Positions 8,088-16,798 of a DNA stretch of 64,000 nucleotides are shown one piece after another (positions within the stretch are counted from its first letter, which is position 1; each line of letters opens with the position of its first letter). The stretch lies in contig NZ_JAGBKM010000002.1 of NCBI RefSeq assembly GCF_017498085.1, positions 124,896 to 188,895 of the forward strand. Reading direction: 5' to 3'. This DNA comes from Psychrobacter coccoides. Lineage in GTDB: Bacteria; Pseudomonadota; Gammaproteobacteria; Pseudomonadales; Moraxellaceae. The position numbers and the translations under genes are program-made. Under the pieces are notes generated by a model that was not told where the DNA came from, made no database searches, and saw only the letters and a program-made list of their open reading frames with translations.

Positions 8088-9194
8088 ATGAAAACCCTCA
8101 AACTACGCATTAAAGACAAACACATAAAAGAGCTGAATCAGCTAAGCGGTTCGGTAAACTTCGTGTGGAACTATGTCAATGCGCTTTGCTTTGAGCATTT
8201 AAAGCGTACCGGTAGGTTTTTTAGTGCTTATGATTTAAGTGAGTATACCAAAGGTAGCGGTGAGTGTTTAGGCTTACACAGTCAAACACTGCAAGCCATT
8301 AATGAGACTCACGCCAAGGCTCGCAAACAGTTTAAAAAAGCCAAACTTAACTGGCGTACCAATCGTCCTGATGCCAAACGTAAATCACTGGGCTGGATAC
8401 CCTTTAAAAAGTCTGCTATCAAGTATCTACATAGCAAACAAACGGGAAAGAAAGCACTTAAATCAACCATACAGCTATCCTTATCTAGAGGTCAGAAGTT
8501 AGTTATTGATATGTTTGATAGCTACAACCTCAGTCTATATCAAATAAACACCTTAGAGATAGTACAAGACAGCCGTAATCGCTGGTATGCGTGTATTACC
8601 GTTAAAGACTACCCCAAACAAGCAAGTGGTATGGGCAGCGTTGGTATTGACTTAGGCTTAACAGAGTCTGCTACCACCTCAAATGGTGACAAGCTAACTA
8701 TTAAGCAAACGCAAAAATGGGCGAAAAAGCTTGCTATCGCTCAACGTGCTAATAATAAAAAACGTGTTAAAGCAATTCACGCCAACATCAAAAACACAAG
8801 ATTAGACTTAATTCATAAATTCACCACCAAGCTAGTGCAGAGCAATGCCTTGATTGTGGTTGGTGATGTTAAATCCCGCTCATTTACAACTAAAAAAACC
8901 AAACTGGCTACATCGACATACGATGCAGGTTGGTTTGAACTTAAACGACAACTGGAATATAAATGCAAGCATGCAGGTTGTCGTTTTGAGATGGTAAATG
9001 AGAGTTACACTACCCAGACCTGCTCGTGCTGCCTTAAAATAAGTGGCAGTAGTCCAAAAGGTAGAGCAGGTCTTGGAATAAGAGGATGGAGGTGTGCTGA
9101 GTGTGGCACATGGCATGATAGAGATATCAATGCCGCTAAGAACATCCTTGCGGTCGGGCTTGACCGTCTAGCGGTAGGAATCCCCTCGGTTTAG
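8088..9194 (+). CDS. tnpB: TnpB, RNA-guided RuvC-like nuclease of an IS1341-type element
   Basis: The 368-aa product is an OrfB/TnpB protein. RuvC-I is GIDLGL with Asp188. The zinc ribbon has Cys312/Cys315 and Cys336/Cys339. RuvC-III is HDRDINAAKNI (about 343-353). Known TnpB proteins use an RNA from the element's right end to cut DNA beside a short motif. At the usual RuvC-II position (IxxED in the best-studied enzymes) this protein reads VVGD around 257-260, so the expected Glu is Gly. A Glu at 305 (VNESYTTQTCS) could serve instead, as in TnpB groups with a shifted acidic residue. Length is normal, frame intact. The stop codon falls in the loop of the right-end hairpin. Confidence 0.93.
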   Translation: MKTLKLRIKDKHIKELNQLSGSVNFVWNYVNALCFEHLKRTGRFFSAYDLSEYTKGSGECLGLHSQTLQAINETHAKARKQFKKAKLNWRTNRPDAKRKSLGWIPFKKSAIKYLHSKQTGKKALKSTIQLSLSRGQKLVIDMFDSYNLSLYQINTLEIVQDSRNRWYACITVKDYPKQASGMGSVGIDLGLTESATTSNGDKLTIKQTQKWAKKLAIAQRANNKKRVKAIHANIKNTRLDLIHKFTTKLVQSNALIVVGDVKSRSFTTKKTKLATSTYDAGWFELKRQLEYKCKHAGCRFEMVNESYTTQTCSCCLKISGSSPKGRAGLGIRGWRCAECGTWHDRDINAAKNILAVGLDRLAVGIPSV

Positions 9195-9211
9195 CGAGGG
9201 GAGGAGGTCAA
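9080..9211 (+). ncRNA. Predicted right-end omega RNA (reRNA) for TnpB
   Basis: In this family the guide RNA comes from the 3' end of tnpB plus the right end, closing at the element boundary. Its scaffold would include the hairpin at 9182-9201, and the guide would be the flanking DNA from about 9212, which begins GGCATCATCTTG. The 5' limit given here is arbitrary; no promoter or processing site was identified. Confidence 0.4.
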
Positions 9212-9230
9212 GGCATCATCTTGTTAAAGA

Positions 9231-10949
9231 TTATTTACCGCTTACCTTAGCCAAGACTTCTTCACGGCTAAGCATTTGCTTCTCTGCTTCACGGCGATTG
9301 ACATACTCAAACTTACCTTCGGCAAGGTTGCGATCTGAGACCACGATACGATGTGGAATACCAATCAGCTCAAGATCAGCAAACTTAACGCCTGGGCGCT
9401 CATTACGGTCATCCAGTAGTACGTTGACGCCTTGAGATTTTAATTCTTCATATAAGGCTGTAGCGGTTTGCATGACCGTATCTTCTTTTGACTTCATCGG
9501 TATGATGGCGACTTCAAAAGGGGCAATGGAATCATCGACATCCGGTGTCTGTGGCCACATGATGCCATTTTCATCGTTATTTTGTTCGATGGCAGCGGCA
9601 ATGATACGGCTAACGCCAATACCGTAGCAACCCATCATCAGTGTGACGGGCTTACCGTCTTCGCCTGAGACACTACAGCCCATCGCTTGTGAGTACTTAT
9701 CACCAAGCTGGAAGATATGACCCACTTCGATACCACGTTTGATTTTTAATGTGCCTTTACCGTCTGGGGATGGGTCGCCCTCTTTTACGTTACGGACATC
9801 AACGATACGTGTAATGCTCGCATCACGTACCCAGTTCATACCAATGGTGTGCTTGTTGACTTCATTAGCGCCAGTTACGAAGTCAGATAGCGTTGCCGCT
9901 GAGCGATCGACAAACACAGGTATGTCTAGATCAACACCCACATAGCCTTTATGTAAGCCTGCTGCTTTTAGCTCTTCATCGGATGCCAAGGTCAAAGGTA
10001 CATTGGCCTCTTCAATTTTTTCTGCTTTGATGTGGTTAAGTTGATGGTCCCCACGTAGTACAACAGCGATGAGCTGAGGGGTGCCATCTTCTTTATGACC
10101 ATGTACAATCAAGGTTTTGACCGTGGTCGCTAGGGGGACGTCTAAGTACTCAGCGACCATTTTGCAGCTGGTCAGCCCTTCTGTCAGTACGTCTTCACGT
10201 GCCATCTTAGGTGGCTGGCGATCGGCTGTGCTGACTGACTCGGCAAGCTCCACATTGGCAGCGTAATCAGAAGAGTCGGAGAAGGCAATGTCGTCTTCAC
10301 CGCTGCTTGCCAATACATGAAACTCATGAGACGCAAAGCCGCCGATAGATCCTGTATCTGCCTGTACCGCACGGAAGTCTAAACCTAAGCGAGTAAAGAT
10401 ACGAGTATAAGCATCGTACATATCATCATAAGTCTTAGCTAATGACGCTTGATCGACATGGAATGAATACGCATCCTTCATCGTAAATTCACGGGCACGC
10501 ATCACGCCAAAACGAGGGCGAATCTCATCACGAAACTTGCCCTGAATCTGGAAGAAGGTAATAGGCAGCTGCTTATAACTGCGCAGCTCACCTTGAGCGA
10601 GGTTGGTGATAACTTCTTCGTGCGTTGGACCTAAAACGAAATCACGATCATGGCGATCTTTAAACCGTAACAACTCTGGACCATAGTCTTCGAAACGACC
10701 GGTAGTCTGCCATAGCTCAGCGGGTTGGGTCATGGGCATCAATACTTCTTGTGCACCGATATTTTGCATCTCTTCACGAACGATGCGTTCGACTTTTTGT
10801 AAAATGCGTAGTCCCATGGGCAACCAAACATATAACCCAGAAGCGATTTTTCGAATAAGACCGGCACGCACCATCAGTTGGCTTGAGGCGATATCGGCAT
10901 CACTTGGGGTCTCTTTTAGCGTAGCGAACAAAAATTGACTGGCTTTCAT
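9231..10949 (-). CDS. proS: Prolyl-tRNA synthetase, bacterial type with editing domain
   Basis: ProS joins proline to tRNA-Pro. The 572-aa protein is the bacterial form: class II motifs in the N-terminal catalytic part ([37 protein letters not shown]), the insertion (editing) domain of about 180 residues in the middle that clears mischarged Ala-tRNA-Pro, then motif 3 ([17 protein letters not shown]) and the C-terminal anticodon-binding domain ([18 protein letters not shown]). Length is typical. The gene is alone on the minus strand, and the mobile element lies immediately beyond its 3' end. A tRNA-Pro(GGG) gene is found at 27352-27428. Confidence 0.97.
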   Translation of the reverse strand: MKASQFLFATLKETPSDADIASSQLMVRAGLIRKIASGLYVWLPMGLRILQKVERIVREEMQNIGAQEVLMPMTQPAELWQTTGRFEDYGPELLRFKDRHDRDFVLGPTHEEVITNLAQGELRSYKQLPITFFQIQGKFRDEIRPRFGVMRAREFTMKDAYSFHVDQASLAKTYDDMYDAYTRIFTRLGLDFRAVQADTGSIGGFASHEFHVLASSGEDDIAFSDSSDYAANVELAESVSTADRQPPKMAREDVLTEGLTSCKMVAEYLDVPLATTVKTLIVHGHKEDGTPQLIAVVLRGDHQLNHIKAEKIEEANVPLTLASDEELKAAGLHKGYVGVDLDIPVFVDRSAATLSDFVTGANEVNKHTIGMNWVRDASITRIVDVRNVKEGDPSPDGKGTLKIKRGIEVGHIFQLGDKYSQAMGCSVSGEDGKPVTLMMGCYGIGVSRIIAAAIEQNNDENGIMWPQTPDVDDSIAPFEVAIIPMKSKEDTVMQTATALYEELKSQGVNVLLDDRNERPGVKFADLELIGIPHRIVVSDRNLAEGKFEYVNRREAEKQMLSREEVLAKVSGK

Positions 10950-11395
10950 AAATAAAGCGGAACCTTATCAACGATAAAATAATAAATAGGCGCTGAGCGC
11001 TTAAATAGTCGCTACAAGCCTGCCTTTGTACCTAATATAACTAATGATTTGATCGAGTTGTCTTGATATAAGACAGCCTATATACAGGCATGTTTTCTCG
11101 ATGCAATCTTACTATGTTAGGTAAAGTTTGCTTAAGACGCAATGACTTTTTGTTTTTTGAGTGACAACGATGCACAAATGACGAAATAATGGCAAACATA
11201 CAGCAGAAATTTGCCACTAGTTAGCAGGTTTTGGAGCATAGGTGTTTTGTTAAATCCTTGTGTAGTCACTTGGTAGTCAGAGCTTGAAGTGGTTTTAAAA
11301 GACATCATTTATACTCTGTAATAGTCCCTAATTATCCTGCTTAATACAGGCTTTATAACTGTTGTGAATCTCAATAACAAAAAAGGGTAGCACAT
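10950..11395. other. Spacer between proS and the DUF4230 gene
   Basis: This divergent intergenic region of about 450 bp holds no convincing gene. Only short frames (for example 24 codons near 11090) without ribosome sites are present. It must contain promoters for both flanking genes, but I could not assign clear boxes. Confidence 0.4.
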
Positions 11396-12145
11396 ATGAC
11401 AACTCCTAATCATCAGCCCTCCACTGACTCTCAAGATATACTTAGTAAACGTCCCAAACCAAAGCCGTCTATTGGAGTTGCGACGTGGCTATTGTTAATA
11501 CTGAGCTTTACCGCCTTAGCGTTTGCCGTCTATACCATTCAAACACGAACTGTCGAGGAGCCTGTAGAGACCATAACCCGTGAAGGGGTGGTCACGCAAA
11601 TCCAGCAACTAAATAGGTTGCAAACGGTGGCATTTAGTGTGGATACTGTCATTACTAGTCAGCGTCAGGGCAGTTGGATGAAACTGTGGCAAGATGAACA
11701 AAAAGGGCTGTTTATCGCTCGTGGCCGTGTCAATGCAGGAATAGATCTAAGCGAGTTGACGCCTGAGATGGTACAGGTCGTACCAGCTCCTAAGTCGCTG
11801 ACTGCTGCTCAAGAGAAACAAGTGAATGAAACGGATACTCCCGTTTCTCTGATGCCGCAGATCAATATCACCTTGCCGCCATCAGAGATCTTTTCTGTAT
11901 ATCTTAGAGACATTGAGGTTTATGATTGGCAGACAGGCGCTTTTGGTTTGATGCAGGTTGATCCCAAAATACTAGAGCAAGCCCAGACAATGGCTAAGGA
12001 GGAGATTTTAGAACGTGCTTGCCGTGGTGATGTCATGAATATTGCGCTAAAAAATGCACAGACACAATTGCAGCAGCTATTTGAGATGACAGGTGCAGTG
12101 GTAACGGTCACTACCCAAGGCGCAGGGTCTTGTCGACTGCCCTAA
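11396..12145 (+). CDS. DUF4230 single-span membrane protein
   Basis: The 249-aa product has a basic Pro-rich N-terminus, one membrane span at about residues 27-47 and a DUF4230-like extracytoplasmic domain (PF14014). Family landmarks include an early RLQTVAFSVDT strand, the FIARGRVNAGIDLSEL segment, LPPSEIFS, and a C-terminal helical part with GDVMNIALKNAQTQLQQLFEM. The family is found in many bacteria and has no assigned function. The N-in topology follows from the basic N-terminus. A good AAAAGGG ribosome site lies before the ATG and a strong terminator follows, so it is probably a single-gene unit. Confidence 0.75.
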   Translation: MTTPNHQPSTDSQDILSKRPKPKPSIGVATWLLLILSFTALAFAVYTIQTRTVEEPVETITREGVVTQIQQLNRLQTVAFSVDTVITSQRQGSWMKLWQDEQKGLFIARGRVNAGIDLSELTPEMVQVVPAPKSLTAAQEKQVNETDTPVSLMPQINITLPPSEIFSVYLRDIEVYDWQTGAFGLMQVDPKILEQAQTMAKEEILERACRGDVMNIALKNAQTQLQQLFEMTGAVVTVTTQGAGSCRLP

Positions 12146-12190
12146 CGAAACAGCGTGTATACAGCTGCTATATTTAGCATTGTTTACTTA

Positions 12191-12224
12191 ACACCTTTAA
12201 TCTACGGATTAAAGGTGTTTTTTT
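12191..12224 (+). terminator. Intrinsic terminator after the DUF4230 gene
   Basis: ACACCTTTAATC pairs perfectly with GATTAAAGGTGT around a TACG loop, and seven T residues follow. Confidence 0.93.
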
Positions 12225-12261
12225 ATAGAACCTTTATATTTTAGAAGATATTGGTATGGAT

Positions 12262-12308
12262 TTTGCAGCTGCAAACATTGTTTTTATATTAATATCAATA
12301 ATAAAAAC
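12262..12308. promoter_or_regulatory. Palindromes upstream of the GTPase/roadblock operon
   Basis: TTTGCAGCTGCAAA at 12262-12275 is a perfect 14-bp palindrome. GTTTTTAT at 12280-12287 and ATAAAAAC at 12301-12308 form a second inverted repeat. They lie 70-115 bp ahead of the first gene of the three-gene set, where a promoter and operator would be expected. No known regulator is assigned. Confidence 0.4.
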
Positions 12309-12377
12309 CGAATAGTCACACTTTAATAGGCTGGTCTGCATAGGGTTGCTGGCAAATAGTGCGTTTGGAGAGTGTAT

Positions 12378-13760
12378 ATGAGTAGTCTCGAACAAGATGC
12401 TCAGGAAAATCAAAAGAAAGTGTTACGTATAGCAATAGTGGGGGTTAGACCTGCCGATCAGATTATGATCAAAGGCTATTTGCGAGTATTGTTACGGCTA
12501 CATGTTGAGCTTGAGTGGGTATCCGCCAAGCATCCGCAGGTTGACTTGTTTTTGATCAGTAATGATTTCCGGTATGCAGCTAATATCAAGATACTGCAAG
12601 GCCAGCGTGATAAGCCTGTCCTCTATACGAGCCGAACCTCTACTGGAGAAGGGGAGTTGGTCGATGATCGGCTAATTTTACCTTTGAAGTCTCTCCATCA
12701 GCTTGATGCGTGGCTAATGAGTACAGTACCTGTACTTTCTGGAGATACAGAAGGCGATACGCTCGAACCTACAAGTAATGAAGCATTGGTTGAGACGGAC
12801 TCTGACCATCAGATAGCAACGCCTGACGCTCACGCTGCCACCTATGGACAAGATTCTAGCAGTCGAGCGACAGATAACCATGTACTGAAGTCTGATACGA
12901 CTCAGGTTGGCAGCTCCAGCTCCTCTGCAGGGAGTGATCAAAGTGTTATCAACTTTATTCAGGCGTTACATAAAAAACCAGCCGGTCTGTATCAGATCGT
13001 CGTTGACAATCAGACAATTGCCATTGCAGAGCCTAGTCGTGCTCGTGTCTGGCTCAGACAGTCTGAGAATGTCTTAGTCTCACCGAGTAGTTGTCATTGG
13101 CAATTAAGTAACTATCAGGGTATACAGCCACCAGCGGCAGACGCTCAGGATTTGGTGCAATGGCTTTGGCGCTGCGCTTGGGGAGAAGTTGATCCCTTAC
13201 TTCCATTAATTAATGATGACATTCTTTATCAGTTAAGTTATTGGATTAAACCTGTCAGCGCCGTTAAGCACAGTACGCATGGTAACACTAAAGCGATAAA
13301 TAAAAGTCGACGTGAGTTGTTGCAAGTGATGAATGCACTAGAAAAAGCCCCTTGTGATGTCAACGAGCTATCAAGGCTGGCCAGTATTTCAGTAAAAAAT
13401 GTCAAAAAGATAATCGCTGGTTTATTGTTTGCAGGGGCTCTAAAGTCTGAACACTATGAACATCTGGATACATCGGTGAGCCGTTCTGTACATGATAAGC
13501 CTCATGAAGTAGAAAACGCCGCCACCTCTTCTGTTGTAGTCGAGCCGGCAGCAACCGAACCGACAGAAAACAGCACTAAACAGACAGCACTTGAAGCATT
13601 GCTAGAAAGACGGGCTCGAGGCGAAGTCTCCACGCTCACTACATCGAGTGTGATCAACGTCCCCGATGATATGGCAAATAAAGAAACCGCTAAACCTTCT
13701 GCTGCTCAGCAAGAAAAGCGTGGGTTTTTAGCACGATTACGCCAAAAGCTGGGGTTATGA
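12378..13760 (+). CDS. Receiver-like plus winged-helix protein of a GTPase/roadblock module
   Basis: I do not recognise a named family. Of 460 residues, about 1-115 look like a response-regulator-like fold (RIAIVGVRPADQIMIKGYLRVLL, then DLFLISND and PVLYTSR) without an evident phospho-Asp site. A Ser/Thr/Asp-rich linker follows to about 185, then an alpha/beta segment containing YQIVVDNQTIAIAE. A helical part near 310-360 (LNALEKAPCD-type helix, then NELSRLASISVKNVKKIIAGLL) resembles a winged helix, and the tail is charged. It is followed by a Ras-like GTPase and a roadblock protein on the same strand, so it probably works with them. The start at ATG 12378 is chosen because GGAG lies 7 nt ahead; a GTG six bases upstream is less good. 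Confidence 0.6.
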   Translation: MSSLEQDAQENQKKVLRIAIVGVRPADQIMIKGYLRVLLRLHVELEWVSAKHPQVDLFLISNDFRYAANIKILQGQRDKPVLYTSRTSTGEGELVDDRLILPLKSLHQLDAWLMSTVPVLSGDTEGDTLEPTSNEALVETDSDHQIATPDAHAATYGQDSSSRATDNHVLKSDTTQVGSSSSSAGSDQSVINFIQALHKKPAGLYQIVVDNQTIAIAEPSRARVWLRQSENVLVSPSSCHWQLSNYQGIQPPAADAQDLVQWLWRCAWGEVDPLLPLINDDILYQLSYWIKPVSAVKHSTHGNTKAINKSRRELLQVMNALEKAPCDVNELSRLASISVKNVKKIIAGLLFAGALKSEHYEHLDTSVSRSVHDKPHEVENAATSSVVVEPAATEPTENSTKQTALEALLERRARGEVSTLTTSSVINVPDDMANKETAKPSAAQQEKRGFLARLRQKLGL

Positions 13761-13877
13761 AGGTGAGGCTCTACAGCTGCAAAACCATGCTCAAATAGCG
13801 AATGTCTGACGAATATACTCTAGACTTTATACTGTTTAATTCTAAATGCGCTGATGAGCGCTAGGTAGTCAATTATT

Positions 13878-14402
13878 ATGCAACGTTTAAAAATTGTTTT
13901 TAGTGGTCCTATGGGTGCAGGAAAAACACAAGCCATAGCCAGTCTTTCTGATATTCCAGTGGTATCGACAGAAGTGAAAAACACAGATTTGGATGCCCAT
14001 ACGAAAGCTTTGACCACTGTTGGTATGGATTATGGCGAGCTGACCTTTGATGATGCGACAGGCATCGGGCTGTATGGTACTCCAGGGCAGGAGCGCTTTG
14101 ATTTTATCTGGCCAATTTTAGCGCAGGGTGCACTTGGCGTGATTATTCTAATCGATCATTCGGCCGCTGATCCCGTTCAGGATATGGCCAATTATCTAGA
14201 GAAGTTTGACAAGATATATCAAGGTCGAGTTATCGTTGGGGTCAGTCAAATCGATAAAAAGCCTGAGCGTGAATTTGATATCTATCGTCAATGGTTACAG
14301 GACAATGAGCGCATCTTACCTGTATTCCCTGTTGATATGCGCAAAAAAGATGATGTGCTGTTATTGGTTGAAACCATCATCACCTCGCTTGAGCAAGGTT
14401 AA
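13878..14402 (+). CDS. Small Ras-like GTPase (CvnD/MglA-related)
   Basis: The 174-aa protein has G1 GPMGAGKT at residues 10-17, the effector/G2-type segment TTVGMDYG at about 46-53, G3 GTPGQERF at 67-74, and a G4 region reading SQID (123-126) in place of the usual NKxD. The TTVxMDxG pattern is characteristic of bacterial GTPases paired with roadblock/LC7 proteins: the conservon CvnD group and more distantly MglA of Myxococcus. Such switches act in polarity, motility or signalling. A roadblock gene follows 73 bp downstream, a likely partner or GAP. Whether SQID binds guanine as well as NKxD is open. Confidence 0.88.
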   Translation: MQRLKIVFSGPMGAGKTQAIASLSDIPVVSTEVKNTDLDAHTKALTTVGMDYGELTFDDATGIGLYGTPGQERFDFIWPILAQGALGVIILIDHSAADPVQDMANYLEKFDKIYQGRVIVGVSQIDKKPEREFDIYRQWLQDNERILPVFPVDMRKKDDVLLLVETIITSLEQG

Positions 14403-14474
14403 TTAAAAGTGACGTTATGGTGGCGTTAAACACTTATTTAAAAAGTAAAATTTGGTAATAATGGACAATATGTA

Positions 14475-14918
14475 ATGAATGAACAAATGTTTCAGATGGC
14501 GTCAAACAGCCTTAAGCCCTCAGAGCTTTTTGTCGCAACAGCAAAAGAAGTCCTCCACGACTTGGTACACACTACCAGTGGTATCGATGGTGTGCTGCTT
14601 GCCTCAACGGATGGCTTTGAGGTGTGTTCTATTTTTCAAAAAGAATATGATGGGGGTAAATTGTCTGCGGTTGGTAGCTCTATTATAGCGCTAGTACAGG
14701 CATTGACCAATGAAGCACAGTTGACAGGATGTCGCTCTGTTATTTTGGACGCACAAGACGGCAAAGTGATGATCAGTGCTGTTCCTAATAAAAACCAGCC
14801 GATGATTGTCATCGTCGTAACCAAGCAACAAGTGTTACTAGGGCAGATCATGCATGGTATGAACAAAGCAATTAATCGCCTGGTTGAGCTGGACAAACAA
14901 AATAACGAAAAGTTATAA
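14475..14918 (+). CDS. Roadblock/LC7 domain protein
   Basis: The 147-aa product is almost entirely one roadblock/LC7 domain (about residues 22-130): helix AKEVLHDLVHTTSGIDGVLLAS, strand GFEVCS, helix LSAVGSSIIALVQALTNEA, then three strands ending MIVIVVTKQQVLLGQIMHGM. These dimeric proteins bind small GTPases, and MglB in Myxococcus is the GAP for MglA. Its position after a CvnD/MglA-like GTPase supports that partnership here. The start is an ATG (MNEQM); spacing to the GTPase gene is 73 bp, and all three genes of the set are probably one transcript. Confidence 0.9.
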   Translation: MNEQMFQMASNSLKPSELFVATAKEVLHDLVHTTSGIDGVLLASTDGFEVCSIFQKEYDGGKLSAVGSSIIALVQALTNEAQLTGCRSVILDAQDGKVMISAVPNKNQPMIVIVVTKQQVLLGQIMHGMNKAINRLVELDKQNNEKL

Positions 14919-14952
14919 AATGACGGTATGAGGAGACTGGCTGATAAGTGTT

Positions 14953-15007
14953 CTAGGTGCTGATAGCTGATAGCTGATAGATTATACTGATGATACACAG
15001 CACCTAG
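14953..15007. repeat. 55-bp inverted-repeat element with inner 7-bp tandem repeat
   Basis: CTAGGTGCTG at 14953-14962 pairs perfectly with CAGCACCTAG at 14998-15007. Inside are about three tandem copies of TGATAGC. It lies between the convergent roadblock and photolyase genes and could end transcription from both sides, but no T-tract is present. The ends have the CTAG seen at the ends of the 176-bp MITE, though the rest is unlike it. Confidence 0.65.
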
Positions 15008-15021
15008 ATAAAGAGGTTTAA

Positions 15022-16608
15022 CTATCCTTTTTTAAATTCAGTAATGGCCAGTTGCCGTGCTGCTTTATGCTCGACCATTGGTAATGGATAGTCAACATCA
15101 GCAAACTTACCACCCTTTGCCAGTGCTTGGCGTATTTTGTCCTCGCTGTGCAAGAGGTTGGCAGGAACGCCCTTAAGCTCAGGCAACCAAGTCTTGATGA
15201 ATATGGCCTCTGGGTCATGCGTTTTGCCTTGACTAAAGGGGTTCATAATACGGAAGTAGGGGGCCGAGTCCGTACCTGTCGATGCGCTCCATTGCCAGCC
15301 ACCGTTATTGGAAGCAAAGTCCCCATCTATCAGTTGCTGCATAAAGTAGCGCTCGCCTAAGCGCCAATCAATCAGTAAGTCTTTGGTCAAAAACATCGCC
15401 GTCACCATGCGCAGGCGATTGTGCATAAATCCTGTCGCATTGAGGCAGCGCATCGCCGCATCGATCAATGGTACGCCTGTCCTGCCGCTACACCAGGTCT
15501 CAAAGTCATCCTGATTATAGGACCAATTAATTTTGGTGTCTGTCTCTTCTTTATAAGCCTTATGACGAATTAAGTCAGGTCTGTCTACCAGCACATGACG
15601 ATAAAAATCTCGCCACGCCAGCTCGCTTATCCAGCGATTGATATCGTCATTGTCACCATCATTACCATGTAACTTTTCTTGCGCTTTGCTCGCCTGTAAG
15701 TAGCACAGTCTGGGGCTGATTGCGCCAATGGTCAGGTAGGCTGAAATCTGACTGGTTGCATGTAGACTAGGCACATCACGGCTTACATCGTAGTTATCAA
15801 TATCATCAGCGATAAATGTGCTGAGGCGCTGACGAGCAGCATCTTCACCTGCAGGATACGCTGTCCGAGCGTGTTCAAGCTGTGCATCCATATCAATATG
15901 TGCCAACAAACCAGTGTCTTGTAAGGTCTTTTGGTAATTGCTGATGGTCTCTTTACTTAACTTTTCTATGCCTTTGATAGTGCTGGCGCTAGACTTTGAG
16001 GTTTTTAGCTTGGCCTTATTATTTACGGCTGCTGCTTCATGCATTTGCATATTGCTGACCTCTAAAGTGTGTCGCCATTTTTTATAAAAAGGAGTAAAGA
16101 CTTTATACATACTATCGTCATTAGTAGTGATAGTCTGGGGTGGCAAAATACATTGATCATGCCAGCGGATAAAGTCGATATCGGTTTGTGCCAACTGCTT
16201 AGTGAGCTGCTCATCGCGCTCAATCTCGTTACCTTCATACTCATGATTGGCCATGATGCAGCTGATATCATTGTCCTTACACAATGTGCTAAGCGTACTC
16301 ACGCAATCAGTAAAGCTGGGACACAAGTGAACGTTCAATGTGATATTAAGCTGGTTTTGTAGTGCCTTTGCTAACAATGGCAGCGTACGGGCAATGTGAT
16401 CGACTTGAACCAGTGAAGTATCATGCGCTTGCCACTGTTCAGGCGTAAGAAAAAAAACGGCACTAACTTGAGCGCCCTGCGCATTGGCTTGTTCACAAAT
16501 GGCCGCTAGTGCTGTATTGTCATGTATGCGCAAGTCACGACGAAACCACATCAAATAATGTGGCGAATGAGCGTGGCTGTTATTCAAATTCTGGTTATCT
16601 TTAGGCAT
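15022..16608 (-). CDS. phrB: Class I CPD deoxyribodipyrimidine photolyase
   Basis: Photolyase uses light and FADH to split cyclobutane pyrimidine dimers in DNA. The 528-aa protein starts the photolyase fold with YLMWFRRDLRIHDNTAL (alpha/beta antenna domain, about 15-150). In the C-terminal FAD domain the family landmarks are visible: SAYLTIGAISPR, ELAWRDFYRHVL, WCSGRTGVPLIDAAMRCLNATGFMHNR (split here only for description), and the substrate/FAD part with GDFASNNGGWQWSASTGTDSAPYFR. It is longer than E. coli PhrB (472 aa), mainly through a linker around residues 175-230. It converges with the roadblock gene and diverges from trpF. Confidence 0.93.
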   Translation of the reverse strand: MPKDNQNLNNSHAHSPHYLMWFRRDLRIHDNTALAAICEQANAQGAQVSAVFFLTPEQWQAHDTSLVQVDHIARTLPLLAKALQNQLNITLNVHLCPSFTDCVSTLSTLCKDNDISCIMANHEYEGNEIERDEQLTKQLAQTDIDFIRWHDQCILPPQTITTNDDSMYKVFTPFYKKWRHTLEVSNMQMHEAAAVNNKAKLKTSKSSASTIKGIEKLSKETISNYQKTLQDTGLLAHIDMDAQLEHARTAYPAGEDAARQRLSTFIADDIDNYDVSRDVPSLHATSQISAYLTIGAISPRLCYLQASKAQEKLHGNDGDNDDINRWISELAWRDFYRHVLVDRPDLIRHKAYKEETDTKINWSYNQDDFETWCSGRTGVPLIDAAMRCLNATGFMHNRLRMVTAMFLTKDLLIDWRLGERYFMQQLIDGDFASNNGGWQWSASTGTDSAPYFRIMNPFSQGKTHDPEAIFIKTWLPELKGVPANLLHSEDKIRQALAKGGKFADVDYPLPMVEHKAARQLAITEFKKG

Positions 16609-16798
16609 TCATTTATCCTTGTATGAATCAATCGCAATCATAAAGCAAACGATGAATAAAAGTATGCTAGGATAAGTTTTTGGATGCAATGGATTTGCCA
16701 AAGGATTAACAAATCAGCACCATATCTAATGATTGGAGTGTGTTGCGAGCTTGTCACATGACATCATATTCAATACTAGGTTTACTGAAGGTCATATA

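Larger units (their letters stand above)
7975..9211 (+). mobile_element. IS200/IS605-superfamily element, IS1341 type (tnpB only)
   Basis: A tnpB gene is flanked by subterminal hairpins in the arrangement of IS200/IS605 elements. A left hairpin lies at 7992-8011, and a right hairpin (CCCCTCG and CGAGGGG) at 9182-9201 is followed by TCAA at 9208-9211, a usual right cleavage tetranucleotide. There is no tnpA (Y1 transposase), so it is not self-mobile and would need TnpA in trans. The right boundary is fairly firm. The left boundary is a guess placed after TTAT. It separates queF from proS and ends 19 bp past the proS stop. Confidence 0.7.
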
